64,000 bases of DNA from Rhinocladiella similis (GCA_024082115.1 JAMRYE010000005.1:682001-746000); one strand, 5' to 3'. Numbered from the stretch's first letter, positions 11,133 to 22,160 are shown. The notes: generated by a model not told the origin, from the sequence alone. Program-made: numbers and translations.

Positions 11133-13106
11133 CTAGCTCATCAGCATATTCACAGCCCAAGGAACAGACAACTGTCTCAAGTCACCATAATGCTGACCGA
11201 CACCTATGAACTGCACTGGCACAGAAGTGGCGTGGACCAGGCTGATCATGGTACCGATACCTGAACCGACCGTATCGATCTTTGATACGATGAAGCCGTC
11301 AAGTTTTCGGCCCTTGCCTAGTGCTTTCGTGAAGTTCTGTGCTTGGCCAACCGAATCGTTTCCAACTAGAGCCTCTGCAACTTGCAAGATCAGATCAGGC
11401 CTGGCAAAATCCACGAGCTTCTCCAGCGATGCCATCAGCTGAGTATTTGTGTGTGCACGGCCTGCCGTGTCAATTAAGACAACTTGGTAATCGTTCGCAG
11501 CAGCAAATGCGACTGCGTCTTTCGCAACATTCGCTGCGTCTTTGCCGTATCCTCGTTCGTAGATGCTAACTGCGCCGAGGTTTTCGCGCTCAGTGAGCTC
11601 CTTGAGATTTCGCACATGAACATTCAGTTGCTCAACCGCACCAGATCTGAAGGTGTCTCCGGCGGCGATCAAGACTCGGTAGTTGTTCTGCAGAAGGAAA
11701 TAGCAGAGCTTCGAGAGGTTGGTTGACTTCCCGACACCATTCACTCCAAGGATGGTGACGACAAACGGACGAGGCTGAGCCTTTGATCCAGATGGGTTTG
11801 CAACGGTCTCTATCTGCTGAAGTAGATCCAACGAAGACCGTGGGGTGAGAATCTTCCGCAGCGAATTCTCCAGAGCTGGTTTCAGGGCAGCATCAATCGA
11901 CTCGAATGCGCCAGTCTTCTTGCCAACCATTTCGGCTTCTACACCTTGACATAGTCGAACGGCAGCATCTCGAGCAACGTTCTTGTTGATCAAATGTTCT
12001 TCCATAGACTTGAGTGGCTTTTCCAGATCATCTTGAGTGAGTGTCTTTCCACCGACAATGTTTCTGAAATATCCAGAGATTGCTCCAAATCTCGAAGCAC
12101 CGGTCCCATTTGTTTCCGCTTTGTTCGTATCGAAAGAGCTCAAGATATTGTCGACTTCATCACCCAGATCTTTCAGCACAAACTGACCTTGCTTGTTCTT
12201 CGTTCCCCAGCTTTCTTGACTTATGGCTTCTGTCGGCGGAGAGCGAAGGCCCGAGTTGCCATTTGTGCCATCATCGACGGCTGAATAGTCAAGAGTCACA
12301 TCATCTGCCTCATCTGCCATTCCATCTGGACCCCACACTCTGCCTTTCTTAGCAGAAGCTGTCCTCGGTGTGCGTCTTCTTGCCTCATCGCCGGAAGAGG
12401 CATTCGCAGATGATGTGACTGCATTTGCCGCTTTCCGAGCCCTTCTAGAGCCTCGACTACCCGGTCTGCCCTTTTCTGCCAACAAATGGGCTGCTGCGCC
12501 ATGAAGAGGGGTGCTTGGTCGAGAGGCCTCCGGTGTTTGAACGGGAGTGAGCTGTGGTGACTCTCCGTTCACAGCTGGCACAGCTCGTGGCTGCGCCTTG
12601 AGTAGCTTAGGTGATTCTGGCGGCGGTGGTCCTCCAGTGTCTCCTCCTTCAGCGCTGAGTTTCTTCTCTTCTTGCACTTCCGCACGAGGTGGCTGCGCCG
12701 TGACAGCGCCACCCGTACTTTGGTCCAGTCTGCGCATCTCTTCGTCAAAGTACTTGTCGAATGGGTATTTCAAAGCAGCATAGTCCAGCTCTTCCAACTG
12801 TCCTCTATAGACCTCGACAAATATTGTTCGGACATCGTCAAGCAACTTGTCGACCCACGTGAGGTGAAGGAGGGACTGGTAGACAGCGACAAATATTAGA
12901 CCAAGTTCTTTAACTAGTGTGTATTTCAACGTGTATTTCTCGTGCTTGTAGGTGGGATTGCTTGAGTGCGCGATCGTTGGGCGGACTTTCTCTTCGATGA
13001 AGACATCATTGATCAGGTGGTTGACCGCGGTCGCTCCGATGCTGGAAGTACAGCGGGACCACAGAACGACACCAGAGGTGGTGAGGATTTCAAATGCGTC
13101 TAACAT
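11133..13106 (-). CDS. SRP101: Signal recognition particle receptor subunit alpha
   Basis: A single exon of 657 residues. Residues 1-130 form the SRX domain that docks on the beta subunit at the ER membrane. A long Ser/Pro/Arg-rich linker (130-310) is typical of eukaryotic SRP receptor. Then come the N domain and the SRP-type GTPase: P-loop GVNGVGKST (454-462), the insertion-box region with DTFRSGAVEQL (484-494), G3 DTAGR (546-550), and SKIDTVG (608-614), where G4 TKxD is replaced by SKID. The end GVGQ..DL is the closing loop of FtsY/SRP GTPases. It pairs with SRP54 to hand ribosome-nascent chain complexes to the translocon. The family length is similar. There are no introns, unlike most neighbours. 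Confidence 0.97.
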   Translation of the reverse strand: MLDAFEILTTSGVVLWSRCTSSIGATAVNHLINDVFIEEKVRPTIAHSSNPTYKHEKYTLKYTLVKELGLIFVAVYQSLLHLTWVDKLLDDVRTIFVEVYRGQLEELDYAALKYPFDKYFDEEMRRLDQSTGGAVTAQPPRAEVQEEKKLSAEGGDTGGPPPPESPKLLKAQPRAVPAVNGESPQLTPVQTPEASRPSTPLHGAAAHLLAEKGRPGSRGSRRARKAANAVTSSANASSGDEARRRTPRTASAKKGRVWGPDGMADEADDVTLDYSAVDDGTNGNSGLRSPPTEAISQESWGTKNKQGQFVLKDLGDEVDNILSSFDTNKAETNGTGASRFGAISGYFRNIVGGKTLTQDDLEKPLKSMEEHLINKNVARDAAVRLCQGVEAEMVGKKTGAFESIDAALKPALENSLRKILTPRSSLDLLQQIETVANPSGSKAQPRPFVVTILGVNGVGKSTNLSKLCYFLLQNNYRVLIAAGDTFRSGAVEQLNVHVRNLKELTERENLGAVSIYERGYGKDAANVAKDAVAFAAANDYQVVLIDTAGRAHTNTQLMASLEKLVDFARPDLILQVAEALVGNDSVGQAQNFTKALGKGRKLDGFIVSKIDTVGSGIGTMISLVHATSVPVQFIGVGQHYGDLRQLSVPWAVNMLMS

Positions 13107-13514
13107 GTCTGACGAAATAGATTGCTTGTCGTGGCGCAGACTTCAGACGTTCGTTGTCTGCTTGCGGCAAGAAGATTGAACCTTTGATCCCCCGCTGCAC
13201 TTCACATGTGGAATTTGGGTGACGCACTGCTTGGATGACTCGGCTCTACACTTCACCGTGGAATCTCTATGGAAAGTCGTGTTAAGAGAAAATCCATGCT
13301 ATATCAAGGATAATACTTTCTCAAACAGCAAGAAAATGCCTTTGAACAAAACGAGGCCATGTCTGGTTCATTCTATGACCCTGTACGGAAACAGATATAG
13401 CTAGAAAAAAGCTGACAATCCAGCACTGGAACCCATAACAGCATGGAGAAAAGCCCAAACCACCGTTGCCGTTTTGTTACCCATCTCACACTCACTCCCT
13501 CAGGCGTGGATCGG
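13107..13514. other. Intergenic, SRP101 promoter
   Basis: Lies upstream of SRP101 and downstream of MPC2, both on the minus strand. Nothing specific seen. Confidence 0.5.
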
Positions 13515-14230
13515 TTACACCTTCTGCTCAACCGCAGCTTCCAATTTCTTCGCGGGAGCAACCACATCTTTCTCCATCTGCTCGATGGCACCCTGTGTGC
13601 CCTTCACAGATTGGTTGTACAAGAAAATGCGAGTACATTGGATGGTGCCAACAATGAACAAGCAGAAGTTGACGGCCGCAAGACTAAAAGGAAGGAAGAG
13701 AGTCAGTCATGTTTCTGTGCGAGTTGATGACAAGCAGATTGGCGCTGGTGATAGAACATTAGATACAGAGTGGAGAAGACCTACAGCATGTTCTGAGGCT
13801 TGATGATAAAGCACCATCTCGTCCAGATAGAGCCCGTAGCCATAAGAGCAAGGTTCTGAGTGAGAGACAACTTCTCCGCAGGTCGAAGAAAGTCCGTTGC
13901 ACCAGCAAGGACGACACCCCATTTCATGACAGGAGCCCTATAGTCGGAAGCACCCAGTTAGTCTTTGCCCAACATGTATTGTCCGTGCTAGAAGCGACAC
14001 GGTATAAACCTCAATGGCATCGTAACATACCAGAAGTGAACCGTCTTGATACCAACTTCGCTGGTCCATAATCTTTGTAACAAGCTCTGTGGGGGTGCGG
14101 CCTCAACGGCTGGGTTGGCTGCGGTGCCTTGCCATCTTCGGAAAATGGTGTTTCTGAACTGGAAAGGACTGCGGGTAGTGAAGGACGAGGTCTGTTTTTG
14201 CGCAAAGCGCAGGCCAAAGCGGGCGGACAT
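13515..14230 (-). CDS. MPC2: Mitochondrial pyruvate carrier subunit 2
   Basis: Predicted 173 residues in three exons; introns 13938-14030 and 13684-13784. The N-terminus (MSARFGLRFAQKQ, rich in Arg/Ser/Thr) looks like a mitochondrial presequence. The core has LWTSEVGIKTVHFWAPVMKW, GVVLAGATDFLRPAEKLS, and then IWTRWCFIIKPQNMLLAAVN, the blocks shared by MPC proteins; three short hydrophobic segments are expected. It forms a hetero-oligomer with MPC1 and imports pyruvate across the inner membrane. The length and the extended N-terminus fit MPC2/MPC3 rather than MPC1. It is head to head with the complex I gene. Confidence 0.93.
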
Positions 14231-14604
14231 TTTTGTGGGAATTGAGTCAGAGCGGGCAGTCGCTCGATAAGGTGTAAGTGTAGGTAATGTCGTGGAGGAT
14301 ACGCAGGCGACTTCTGAATACAAGGAGCGGAGAGTGTCACCAACAAGAATAGACCTGTTCTCTGGTTGTGAGAGTGGGAGATTCGTCTAGGTGAAATATG
14401 AGTAATGGGGACGATGCTGGGGAGGAGAAGATGCGATTAAACTGTAAGTTGCGGCGACCGTCCGGAGCTTTCACAATAACCCCGAAGTCATTCTATTTCG
14501 GGCTAGTAAGTGCCGCTGCTTGTCAGTGGTCATTGATGAACCTGCTCATTTGTTTTCTATGCGCAGAACGACTTCGAGAGCATTTGCATACCCTAGCAGC
14601 CGTC
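14231..14604. promoter_or_regulatory. Shared promoter of MPC2 and complex I B8 subunit
   Basis: 374 bp between two divergent start codons of nuclear genes for mitochondrial inner-membrane proteins. No operator is identified by eye. Confidence 0.55.
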
Positions 14605-15064
14605 ATGGCCACCAAATATGCTTTCACACAAGGACTCCGAGAGTTGCGTTTCCATTTGTGCAGCTCCGGTCAAGGAAGCGAAGCAACCAGGTCGGCACCA
14701 CCGCACAACCCTATATGACTAGCTTCGACCATGTCGCTAACAACGTATTACAGATCGTTTCTCAAGCGAGCATATCCTACGATGAAGCATCATAATCCGA
14801 ATACACCAATCTTAATACGGGAAGCCGTGGGGGTTGAGCCGAAGGTCTGGGTGAGATATGGTATGCGCAGTCATGCACGAGTACACGGAAGATGAAGGGA
14901 AGCTGATGGTTTCAAACAGGATTAGGAAAGGAGAAATCAGAAGCGTTGTCGGGTAAGGCAAACCCCTTGGGCAGAATGAAGCGAATATTGGCTGATACTA
15001 CGATACAGGGCTGTCAGCTAAGGAGATCGAGGACAAAGTCACGACATTGGTCAAGAGCGAATAG
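14605..15064 (+). CDS. NDUFA2: NADH:ubiquinone oxidoreductase B8/10.5-kDa subunit
   Basis: Predicted 93 residues in four small exons (introns 14691-14753, 14861-14919, 14953-15008), all in frame. It starts MATKYAFTQGLRELRFHLC; later blocks are FLKRAYPTMKHHNPNTPILI, then EAVGVEPKVWVRYG. This is the thioredoxin-like L51/S25/CI-B8 fold with the length usual for the fungal 10.5-kDa complex I subunit. It sits at the matrix arm of complex I. The family's first cysteine region (HLCSSGQGS) is present with a single Cys. The exon joins are confirmed by unbroken family sequence. Confidence 0.95.
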
Positions 15065-15239
15065 ACAACATCTCGACCCGCGAGAACTACAAGTCCCACG
15101 GTTCGACATTGTCGCTTGTAAAATACAGTCGAAAAGCACATGAGGTCCTGCTCTACCCATACCAGAGCTGCCTAAACTTGAGGAGCAATTCAGTTGTACA
15201 TATTGAGCGGCTGGAACCACACAAGCAAAACATGAACCT

Positions 15240-16319
15240 TCAGGCGGCTACGTCTCCAAACCTATATTGGGCCCAGGCCATACTCTCTTCTGCCAAAGTC
15301 CATAATTGCTTTCCCTGATCCTCACCCGACGCACCAACGGCAACGTGAATCGGAAGCAGATGCTCGAACGTGGGATGGGCCTGCCTTGCGTCTTGCCTCT
15401 CTAACAAGTCAACCATAGCCTCATCGCGACTGTCTCCAGGCTTCGTCTCGGCTGCAACTTTTAAAGCTTCGTCGAAGCTTGTAGCGTAGGGCATCGTCAT
15501 ACCACGACCCCTGAGCATCATGAGCTGTCGCAGATTGTGTACGGACATGCCGCTGGCAATGATCAGAATGTTCTCTTCCCTCAACTTCTGTACTGCCCGT
15601 CCTAATTTGATGTGTGCTTCAGCGTCTGTATCATCGTCGAAAATACTGACTTGGACGATCGGCACGGTCAGAGGGTTGTCCTTGGGGTCAAACATGACCT
15701 TGAATGGGACGAAGACGCCGTGATCAAGCCCTCGTTCCGCAGCCTCGGTTTTGATCCCACTTTCGCCCAGCGTGTCCATGATCTTCTTTGCTAACTCGGG
15801 CGAGCCCTTGTTGGGGAACTTTTCGGAGTAATAGTGTCTTGGGAAGCCATAAAAGTCGTACAACAGAGGTTCGTTCTCTGAAACGTTCACTTCGATTGTG
15901 TTGGGGCGTTCGGCTTGCCAATGCGCCGAGAATACAACAACTGCCGAAGGCTTGACCTGCTCTGTGATCTCCTTGCCTATGGCCTGCAGGTGTGGATACA
16001 CGGGATGTTTCGTGTCATACATTGTCGTTGGGCCCTTTCTAATGTTAACACTGTTCATTCTTGACAGTTCGAAAGGTGTTGTACTTACCCCATGAGAGAC
16101 GAAGTATACCGGTGTTCTTTTGGCCATATTCATATGTGTCTTTGTGGTATGTGCTGAGAGACTCCTGCTAAAATTGACCAAATGGCTGAAGGGACTCGTG
16201 GTTCTCCAGGCCGCCAGCGTGGGAGAACCTAGTATATAAGTTGACCAGGCCGCGAGAGCGATCCCTATTATTAGTAGAATTGTTCCGTTGGATCTACTAC
16301 CACCAAGATATCCCACCAT
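15240..16319 (-). CDS. LigB-type extradiol dioxygenase (DODA-like)
   Basis: The frame runs from ATG 16319 (the frame upstream opens with GTG) to 15240. A 54-nt intron (16035-16088, GTAAGT...AAAG) is a multiple of three and has no stop; removing it restores VYFVSHGGPTTMYDTKHPVYP, the conserved start of the family, leaving 341 residues. Metal-ligand histidines are visible in SHGG and SAHW; LDHGVFVPFK and ASGMSVHNLR are further family blocks. Class III extradiol enzymes of this branch open catechol rings such as DOPA, or act as related aromatic-ring dioxygenases; the fungal substrate is unknown. The N-terminal 63 residues add a hydrophobic segment (TILLIIGIALAAWSTYIL) not seen in typical members; translation may instead begin at ATG 16133 or 16127 (MNMAKR). 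Confidence 0.87.
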   Translation of the reverse strand: MVGYLGGSRSNGTILLIIGIALAAWSTYILGSPTLAAWRTTSPFSHLVNFSRSLSAHTTKTHMNMAKRTPVYFVSHGVSTTPFELSRMNSVNIRKGPTTMYDTKHPVYPHLQAIGKEITEQVKPSAVVVFSAHWQAERPNTIEVNVSENEPLLYDFYGFPRHYYSEKFPNKGSPELAKKIMDTLGESGIKTEAAERGLDHGVFVPFKVMFDPKDNPLTVPIVQVSIFDDDTDAEAHIKLGRAVQKLREENILIIASGMSVHNLRQLMMLRGRGMTMPYATSFDEALKVAAETKPGDSRDEAMVDLLERQDARQAHPTFEHLLPIHVAVGASGEDQGKQLWTLAEESMAWAQYRFGDVAA

Positions 16320-16831
16320 CACCTAGTCCATTCAATGCTCTCATGTATGGACAATACTGAAGGCATTTTGCAAAATCAATTCAAGCATTAATAAATAACC
16401 AGTGCTCATTCGAGGGGCCTAATCGACTTGGGCTAAAGTTGCGTGAGGGCGTTGCAGGTGTAAGTAATCGCCTTACCTAATCCACCACAGAGGGCGGAAT
16501 TTGTCCGTGTGCACGACTATTGAGGCTCAGGCATGGTAATCAAGAAGAGCATCCTTAACAATGGTTCGTTATTGCTGATGGAATATCAGTTGTATCGTCA
16601 GTGGTTCAAGTCATACTAGTTCGTCCTCAGACATCTCAGTGGCCCGGTCAACCTGAGGAACGCGCCTCCATGCGTAGACATGGGACGTTTGCAAGTCATG
16701 CCAAGCTTCGCATGCTGTTGTCAACTTCGATGCTCCCAACACCACCCATCCTTCTCATTCTCCGATGAACTTTTCGGAGTACAGAGTGTTCACCAGACAG
16801 CTTCTTTTTCCAGTGCCTGGAAGGCGTGCGA
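16320..16831. other. Intergenic
   Basis: Upstream of the LigB-type gene and downstream of the membrane-protein gene, both on the minus strand. No gene seen. Confidence 0.5.
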
Positions 16832-17918
16832 TCAAAGCTGCGTCTTGGTGGTGTCTGTCGGATGATACGCCTTGTATGTCTGCAACGCGCCCTCGACTAT
16901 CTGTGCGACTGTGAAGATGAAGAGACATATTGCTATCCAGAAAGTACACCACTGTATCGTATTGCGTCTGTCATACCACAGTTGTGAGATCGTTCTAGGT
17001 CGCGTCTCGTCGTATAATTCCTTTACAGCCACCAAGCGATCGTGCCAGTATTCGAATTCCTTGATCTGCCGATCCGCCGGCCTGAGCCGACGGCATTTTG
17101 CAAGCTCTTTGTCAAGTTTCGGATGTTCTGGTCGCGCTTCAACCCATGCTGTTATGTCTGAGTCACCGGGAGGAAAGAACAAAGCCAAAGTTCTCAGAGC
17201 TTCATCGGCCAATCCAGGCGGGAATAGATTACTAAAACAGTCAATTCGCAAGTCACAACTAATTGCTAGGGCGAAAATACCTCTGCTGACATTTCAGGAA
17301 TGATGCACTGTGAAAGATGGCTAATCTATGATTGTCCTCATCCAAACGCAGATGGTCTAAAAGATTGTCGGTCCAGTCAATCGAGAATCCGGTGATACGA
17401 CAAAAGCTGCTGATGTTGAATTCCTTTTCCAGTTTTATATCATGCCCCAGTATGATTTCAGGTTTGAAATACGTCTGAAGGCAGTCTTGCAGCGACCCAT
17501 GTTCCCATGAGAGCACACTCCTGCGGCAGTATACATTGCGCGGTGGCGGGCTCATACATATCATCGTGAGCAGTGTGGCCGAAAGCCTAATTGAGGCATC
17601 GAGCAGCTTCGACTTATCACTGCGGTCCGAAACCTCCAGATTTCCACCCATCTCGTCCCAAATGACCTCCTTCGACGTCCCCTTTGCGAGCTTTCTTGCA
17701 ATGCAGATGATGTCCCCAGCTTTCCAAGCGTTTGAGTGAAACCCTCTCCGGCTGGCAAGGGCACACTCCTTTTGTTGATACCTTTGGTACGTGCCCATCG
17801 CGATATCCCTCTTCGATCTGTTCTGATTTGATTCATTGCTCCACAGCATCAGGAATTCTTCAGCAATATTCTTTAAAGCCGCTGAATCGCGAAGTTCGAT
17901 GCTCTCGGGGACCGTCAT
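16832..17918 (-). CDS. Fungal-specific membrane protein with C-terminal TM segment
   Basis: Predicted 345 residues in two exons, intron 17232-17280 (GTATTT...TTTTAG), frame kept. I recognise the family by its blocks, which recur in many Pezizomycotina genomes in multiple copies: ISSFCRITGFSIDWTDNLLD, HRLAIFHSASFLKC, LADEALRTLALFFP, EFEYWHDRLVAVKELYDE, then ISQLWYDRRNTIQWCTFW. A transmembrane helix follows (WIAICLFIFTVAQIVEG) and then the short tail. No enzyme motif is seen and no function has been established that I know of. It is divergent from the protease/CorA-like gene, with 457 bp between the starts. Confidence 0.85.
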
Positions 17919-18375
17919 GTTGGGAACACTTGACGTCGCTGGGCGAGTTCGCCACGGTTGTCACAACATATATGTGCAGGACCCAGAGCGGCTGAGCAGC
18001 AGACTCCCAGACGTACCGTTAGTATTGAATGAGCCTCGGCGGGCAATGTGCCTTCTGAGCGGCCGAAGTACTGTGCTGTCCTCCCCCGTCTTGCAGCGAA
18101 TAAGCACCAAAAACCATCTCACCAATTTTGCTCTCCACGCTTTGTCACGTTGCCCCTTTTATATGAGAGGCGCGCACATATGGATTCTATTGGCCGCGAC
18201 CCGGTGCAATGATGCCTAACACAAGAGTAGCGTCAGCCTCATAATTTTTGGGCTTAAACCATACTCCTCCACCCTACTTCCAGCCTCCTGCCTCTACCTC
18301 ACGCGGACGAGCAGGCAGAGTGCTAATGCATCTCGCCCAGCCTTTGGCTCGGGCCAGCGTCATCGCATCCATGCA
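17919..18375. promoter_or_regulatory. Divergent promoter of the membrane-protein pair
   Basis: Separates the start codons of the two membrane-protein genes. GC content appears ordinary; no known operator seen. Confidence 0.45.
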
Positions 18376-21300
18376 ATGACCTCTCGCTTCAGTATCAGAA
18401 GGCTGTTGAAGCTTTTCAGTGGAAGTCGGCAAGCAAGCTGGCCTGAGCCAGCTGAATCTACCGGAGAGTTCCTTAGACAGGTCGACAACGTGAAATATTG
18501 GAGTGCCACTGGGCCGGCAAGGAGAGCTTTCGAGCTCCTATCACAGGACATTGAACAGGAACTGGCTCCAGTTCTGGACAGCCTCCCTACCGACACGATT
18601 TTTGTGTTCGACGTTTACATGAGTGGCGACGATCGAGCAACGGCACACCCTGTGGTCATGTTTATCTGTGATGAGCCCGCACCTCGCAGACACGCGCAGA
18701 AGATCATTGATAACAGAAACATACTTGAGGGCTTTCCAGGGATGAAAACTGGGAATGCTGCTGTTCCTCCAGATTTTGACCTCCTGGATCCGTTGGCCTC
18801 AGATCCCGTTTATCAGCATACGGCGGGCACTTTTTCTGCCTCAAAACCAGTCTCCATAATAACCATCTCGGGCAATAAGATATCCATCAATTCTGTCACA
18901 GAAACCGGTCATTGCATCAAAAGTGCTACCGTTGGAGGATTTGTACAGCACGATACGACTGTTTACGCCTGCACTGCTGGCCATGTGTTCGACGAGATGA
19001 TGCTACGACAGGGTACTGGAAAGTCAGAGGTCCTGCAGAACCATAACACTTCTTCGGCTGATGCACCAGAGAACATTGAATTATTGGTATTGTCCAATGA
19101 CCTCGACTATGCACTGGTCAGAATCCCTGACTCAACATCCATACTCTGCCCTGATGAGCTTGTTGGCGCCCATACAGTACAAGCTGCACATGTAATTCGA
19201 GCGCCGTTAAAGGACGTCACAGTCGTTGCGGAGACCGCATCAGCTGGAACTATAAAGGGGATCCTGTCTGCTACGCATGCTTATACTCGTCTGCCACATA
19301 GCAAGTCATTCCAGAAGGTTTTCAAAGTCAAATTCTCACAACCATTGGCAAAAGGCGATTCTGGCTCATGGGTCATGGATGAATCAAGTCATGGACTCTA
19401 CGGCCACGTTGTTGCGGGTGGCGGTAGGAGTGCGTACATTATGCCAGCACATAGCGTCTTCGAGGATGTGAAGCGAAAGCTTGGAGGGCAAGTGAGTCTT
19501 CCTCATAGTCCACATGCAGGTGAAATCGCCACAAATATTGGGAGGGCAGCGGCGCAGGTAAACCGGTCGCCTATTACGGGATCAGAACCACTACCTACGA
19601 AACGAGATGTCCTGCATCATAGTGAAATACCACGGAAAGACCTCAAGCAAGACGTAAGTGCACTCTAGGTAATTGCAGTTCATGTGCTAACAAGTTTGTC
19701 ATGCAAGAGCTTGAGTTGGCCCAAGATATTCAACACCAGACGAGATCTTCGCTCTATCATAGACCAGGAGGATAAACCTTGGCTGGAGATGCGTCGGATT
19801 ATCTTTAATGAGCACTATGACGGGACCGACCATAACGGTGATAAGAAGGATAGCGTGAATGATGATGGGTGCAGAGAATCCAGCATAATTCGTGCCTTCA
19901 TGCGGGACGATGCGACTCCTGATTATCTTGTTCCGCAAATAGATATGGTCGAGGAGTTCTCCCGTGGCGCAGCCTTGCACGTACTTCAGACCGAGCAAGC
20001 AGAATATCCCTTCAAGAACAAAGCTTGGTTAGGCGAGGGCGGGAATGGCTGGTTCTTGTCAAGCCCGACATGGCTGACGGCACACGAGCTTCATAAGGCC
20101 TTGAGGCGACCGGTAATGTTCTCCATTTCGGGAAACCCTCATACACAGGTTGACTGACAATCCGCGACACATAGCGCTTCAAGACAAAGAGGCGTCCTGT
20201 AATTGAGACAACCCTTCTCAACGGGACGACGCTGAACGCCAATGAAGACATCGAAAGGCGGATAATGTAGGGAATTACATTTCCTCATATCAGATATAGA
20301 CCTCGATGGCTGATGCTTTGCAGATTCGTTAGAGATCTGGATTCCTGGAATATCTATGCACTTGCTGGAACAGCTTCAACGCTTCAGGCCTGTGCACTAC
20401 GAAGCGCCTTTAGAAGATATCTGTGCTTTGAGAGCTGTATTGAGCTCACTACACTAGTAAGTGCAGACATTGACGAAGGCACTGGAGACAAGCTGAGTGT
20501 GCTGCAGACACAAGGATGGCCAACGTTCCATTTATCCCTGCATCTGCCATATTATGTATGGAGGACATCGCCGAGCCCAAGTAGGGATGCACGTGTCGAC
20601 AGCTCGGGACGCCCATTGAGGAAGTCCAGGGACGTATCACTGCTTGCTGATTGTTCGTACCTCCATGAGGCACAGATCTCCTGTATAGTTGCCGGCATTG
20701 ATGAATGGAGATGGCATGCGTATTACTTTGTCGACTGCTTTTTCGACAATGAGGATGGTGAATCGGCCAAATCTGGCCAACAGATATCGACCGAAGTCTC
20801 AATGCACGAGCACAAACCCGAGTGCGCCCGCTCTTTCTTCTTGAAGGTCTTGGAGGAGAGGAGTGAACAGATCTGTAAGGAGTGGTCGCGTGTGGTGAGC
20901 AATTTGGAGGGGAGTTCACGCTCTTGGTTTCATGGGTTCAGCATAGTACGCAATCTAGCCCACGATGACGAATTAACAGACAGTGCAAACTGACAATCTA
21001 GCAGCAGAATAATCATGAGACCCTGAAGTCCACACGGAAGCTCTTAGAGTGGCTTGAGACTACTTCCTCTGTTCTGTTTGACTTGAGGAAAGTACTGGAA
21101 GGATCACTCAAAGCCTGCTCGAGGTTTCTCGATCGCGCCACAAAGGACTTCATAGACACGACGGAATCCTCAGCGGCCGAGCACGCGGCTTCGATCAATA
21201 GCATTCGGATTAACTTCATCCGATTACAATGCTTGGGAGAACGTCTCACATGCTTGAACGACGAGTGTAATGCACTCGAGATGCAGGTAAGGCCATGCTG

Positions 21301-21848
21301 GTGCCATCACGTCTTCCTACTTTGGTTGCGTTGTAACTTGACTAATTATTCAATGAACAGCTGAATCGTCGCCTCAAGCGGGAAGAAATAGAGGTGGGAG
21401 AGCAGCAACGCCACCTTGCTGAGGCCAGCTATCTACTTGCTCAGAGCAACAAGAAGATATCGAATGCCATGGTACGTTACAGCTGTGCTTACACCCGTTA
21501 GATGGTAAATAGTAACTTGACTAGATGTTGGCTACTCCTATTGCTCTAACCGCCGCGGTTTTCTCGATGGAGCCTGCGTTCCTCCCCTTCACCCCAAGTG
21601 TCACGTCACTGTTGATGACGCTCATCGGATCTTGCGTCGTATTTCTCGTGGTGTATCATTATGAAGCCACGAAGCACGAGAAACTCCTGGTATATTATCA
21701 AGGAGCAAAAGCCTGGTGGCAACGGCCTTGGCCCTGGCCGGCATTCCTACCGCACCAGCGCCCACAGCTACCTATGTACTCATCTAGAGCTCAGAGTCGT
21801 GATCCTGAAAAGGACCAGGGTTGGCTTCTCGCAAATGAGCCAAAGTAG
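18376..21848 (+). CDS. Trypsin-like protease fused to fungal CorA-like membrane protein
   Basis: Seven exons give 1038 residues in one frame; introns 19654-19707, 20113-20174, 20267-20323, 20946-21001, 21287-21360 and 21472-21524. Residues 150-370 resemble a trypsin-fold protease domain: CTAGH (H203), DLDYALVRI (D242 or D244) and KGDSGSWV (S329) give a plausible His-Asp-Ser triad, with VAGGG and PAHSVFEDV after it. No signal peptide is seen, so it should face the cytosol. From about residue 427 it matches the fungal CorA-like family: FVRDLDSWNIYALAGTAS, LPYYVWRTS, LHEAQISCIVAG, WRWHAYYFVD, a coiled region, then two membrane helices near the end (MLATPIALTAAVFSM and LLMTLIGSCVVFLVVYH). The GMN motif of true CorA is absent. 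The join depends on the first intron, which has GTAAGT, GCTAAC and AAG, is 54 nt and in phase 0; if it is retained, the protease ends at 19668. Confidence 0.78.
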
Positions 21849-22160
21849 TGGACAAAAGGGCCAGTTTTGGTGGGTGGGACACGTGGTCTGACTAGGTCGT
21901 ACTGTAGGAGCGGGTCAGGACGCAACGTGGACTTTGACATGTACTGACAAGATTACGAATCTCTTATATCTATGAGTGATGTTGCCAATCCTTCTACCAA
22001 TGCTCGCTGTATGTGTGAATTCTATCTAGAAATGCCAAAGGGGTATCATCTACCGGTTGAACCTACTTGCCCGCCGCCATAAGTCGTACAAAAAGTGCCA
22101 CAAGAAGGATTCTCCTATACACCATCCCATGCTAAAACCAAAAAACAACTGACTCGACGA
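21849..22160. other. Intergenic, convergent 3' ends
   Basis: Between the protease/CorA-like gene and the arrestin-like gene. No feature seen. Confidence 0.5.

Noticed and set aside
19684..20157. Separate gene starting just after the protease
   Set aside because: Its frame continues exactly in phase from the protease exon through a strong intron, and the upstream part of it has no good start codon.
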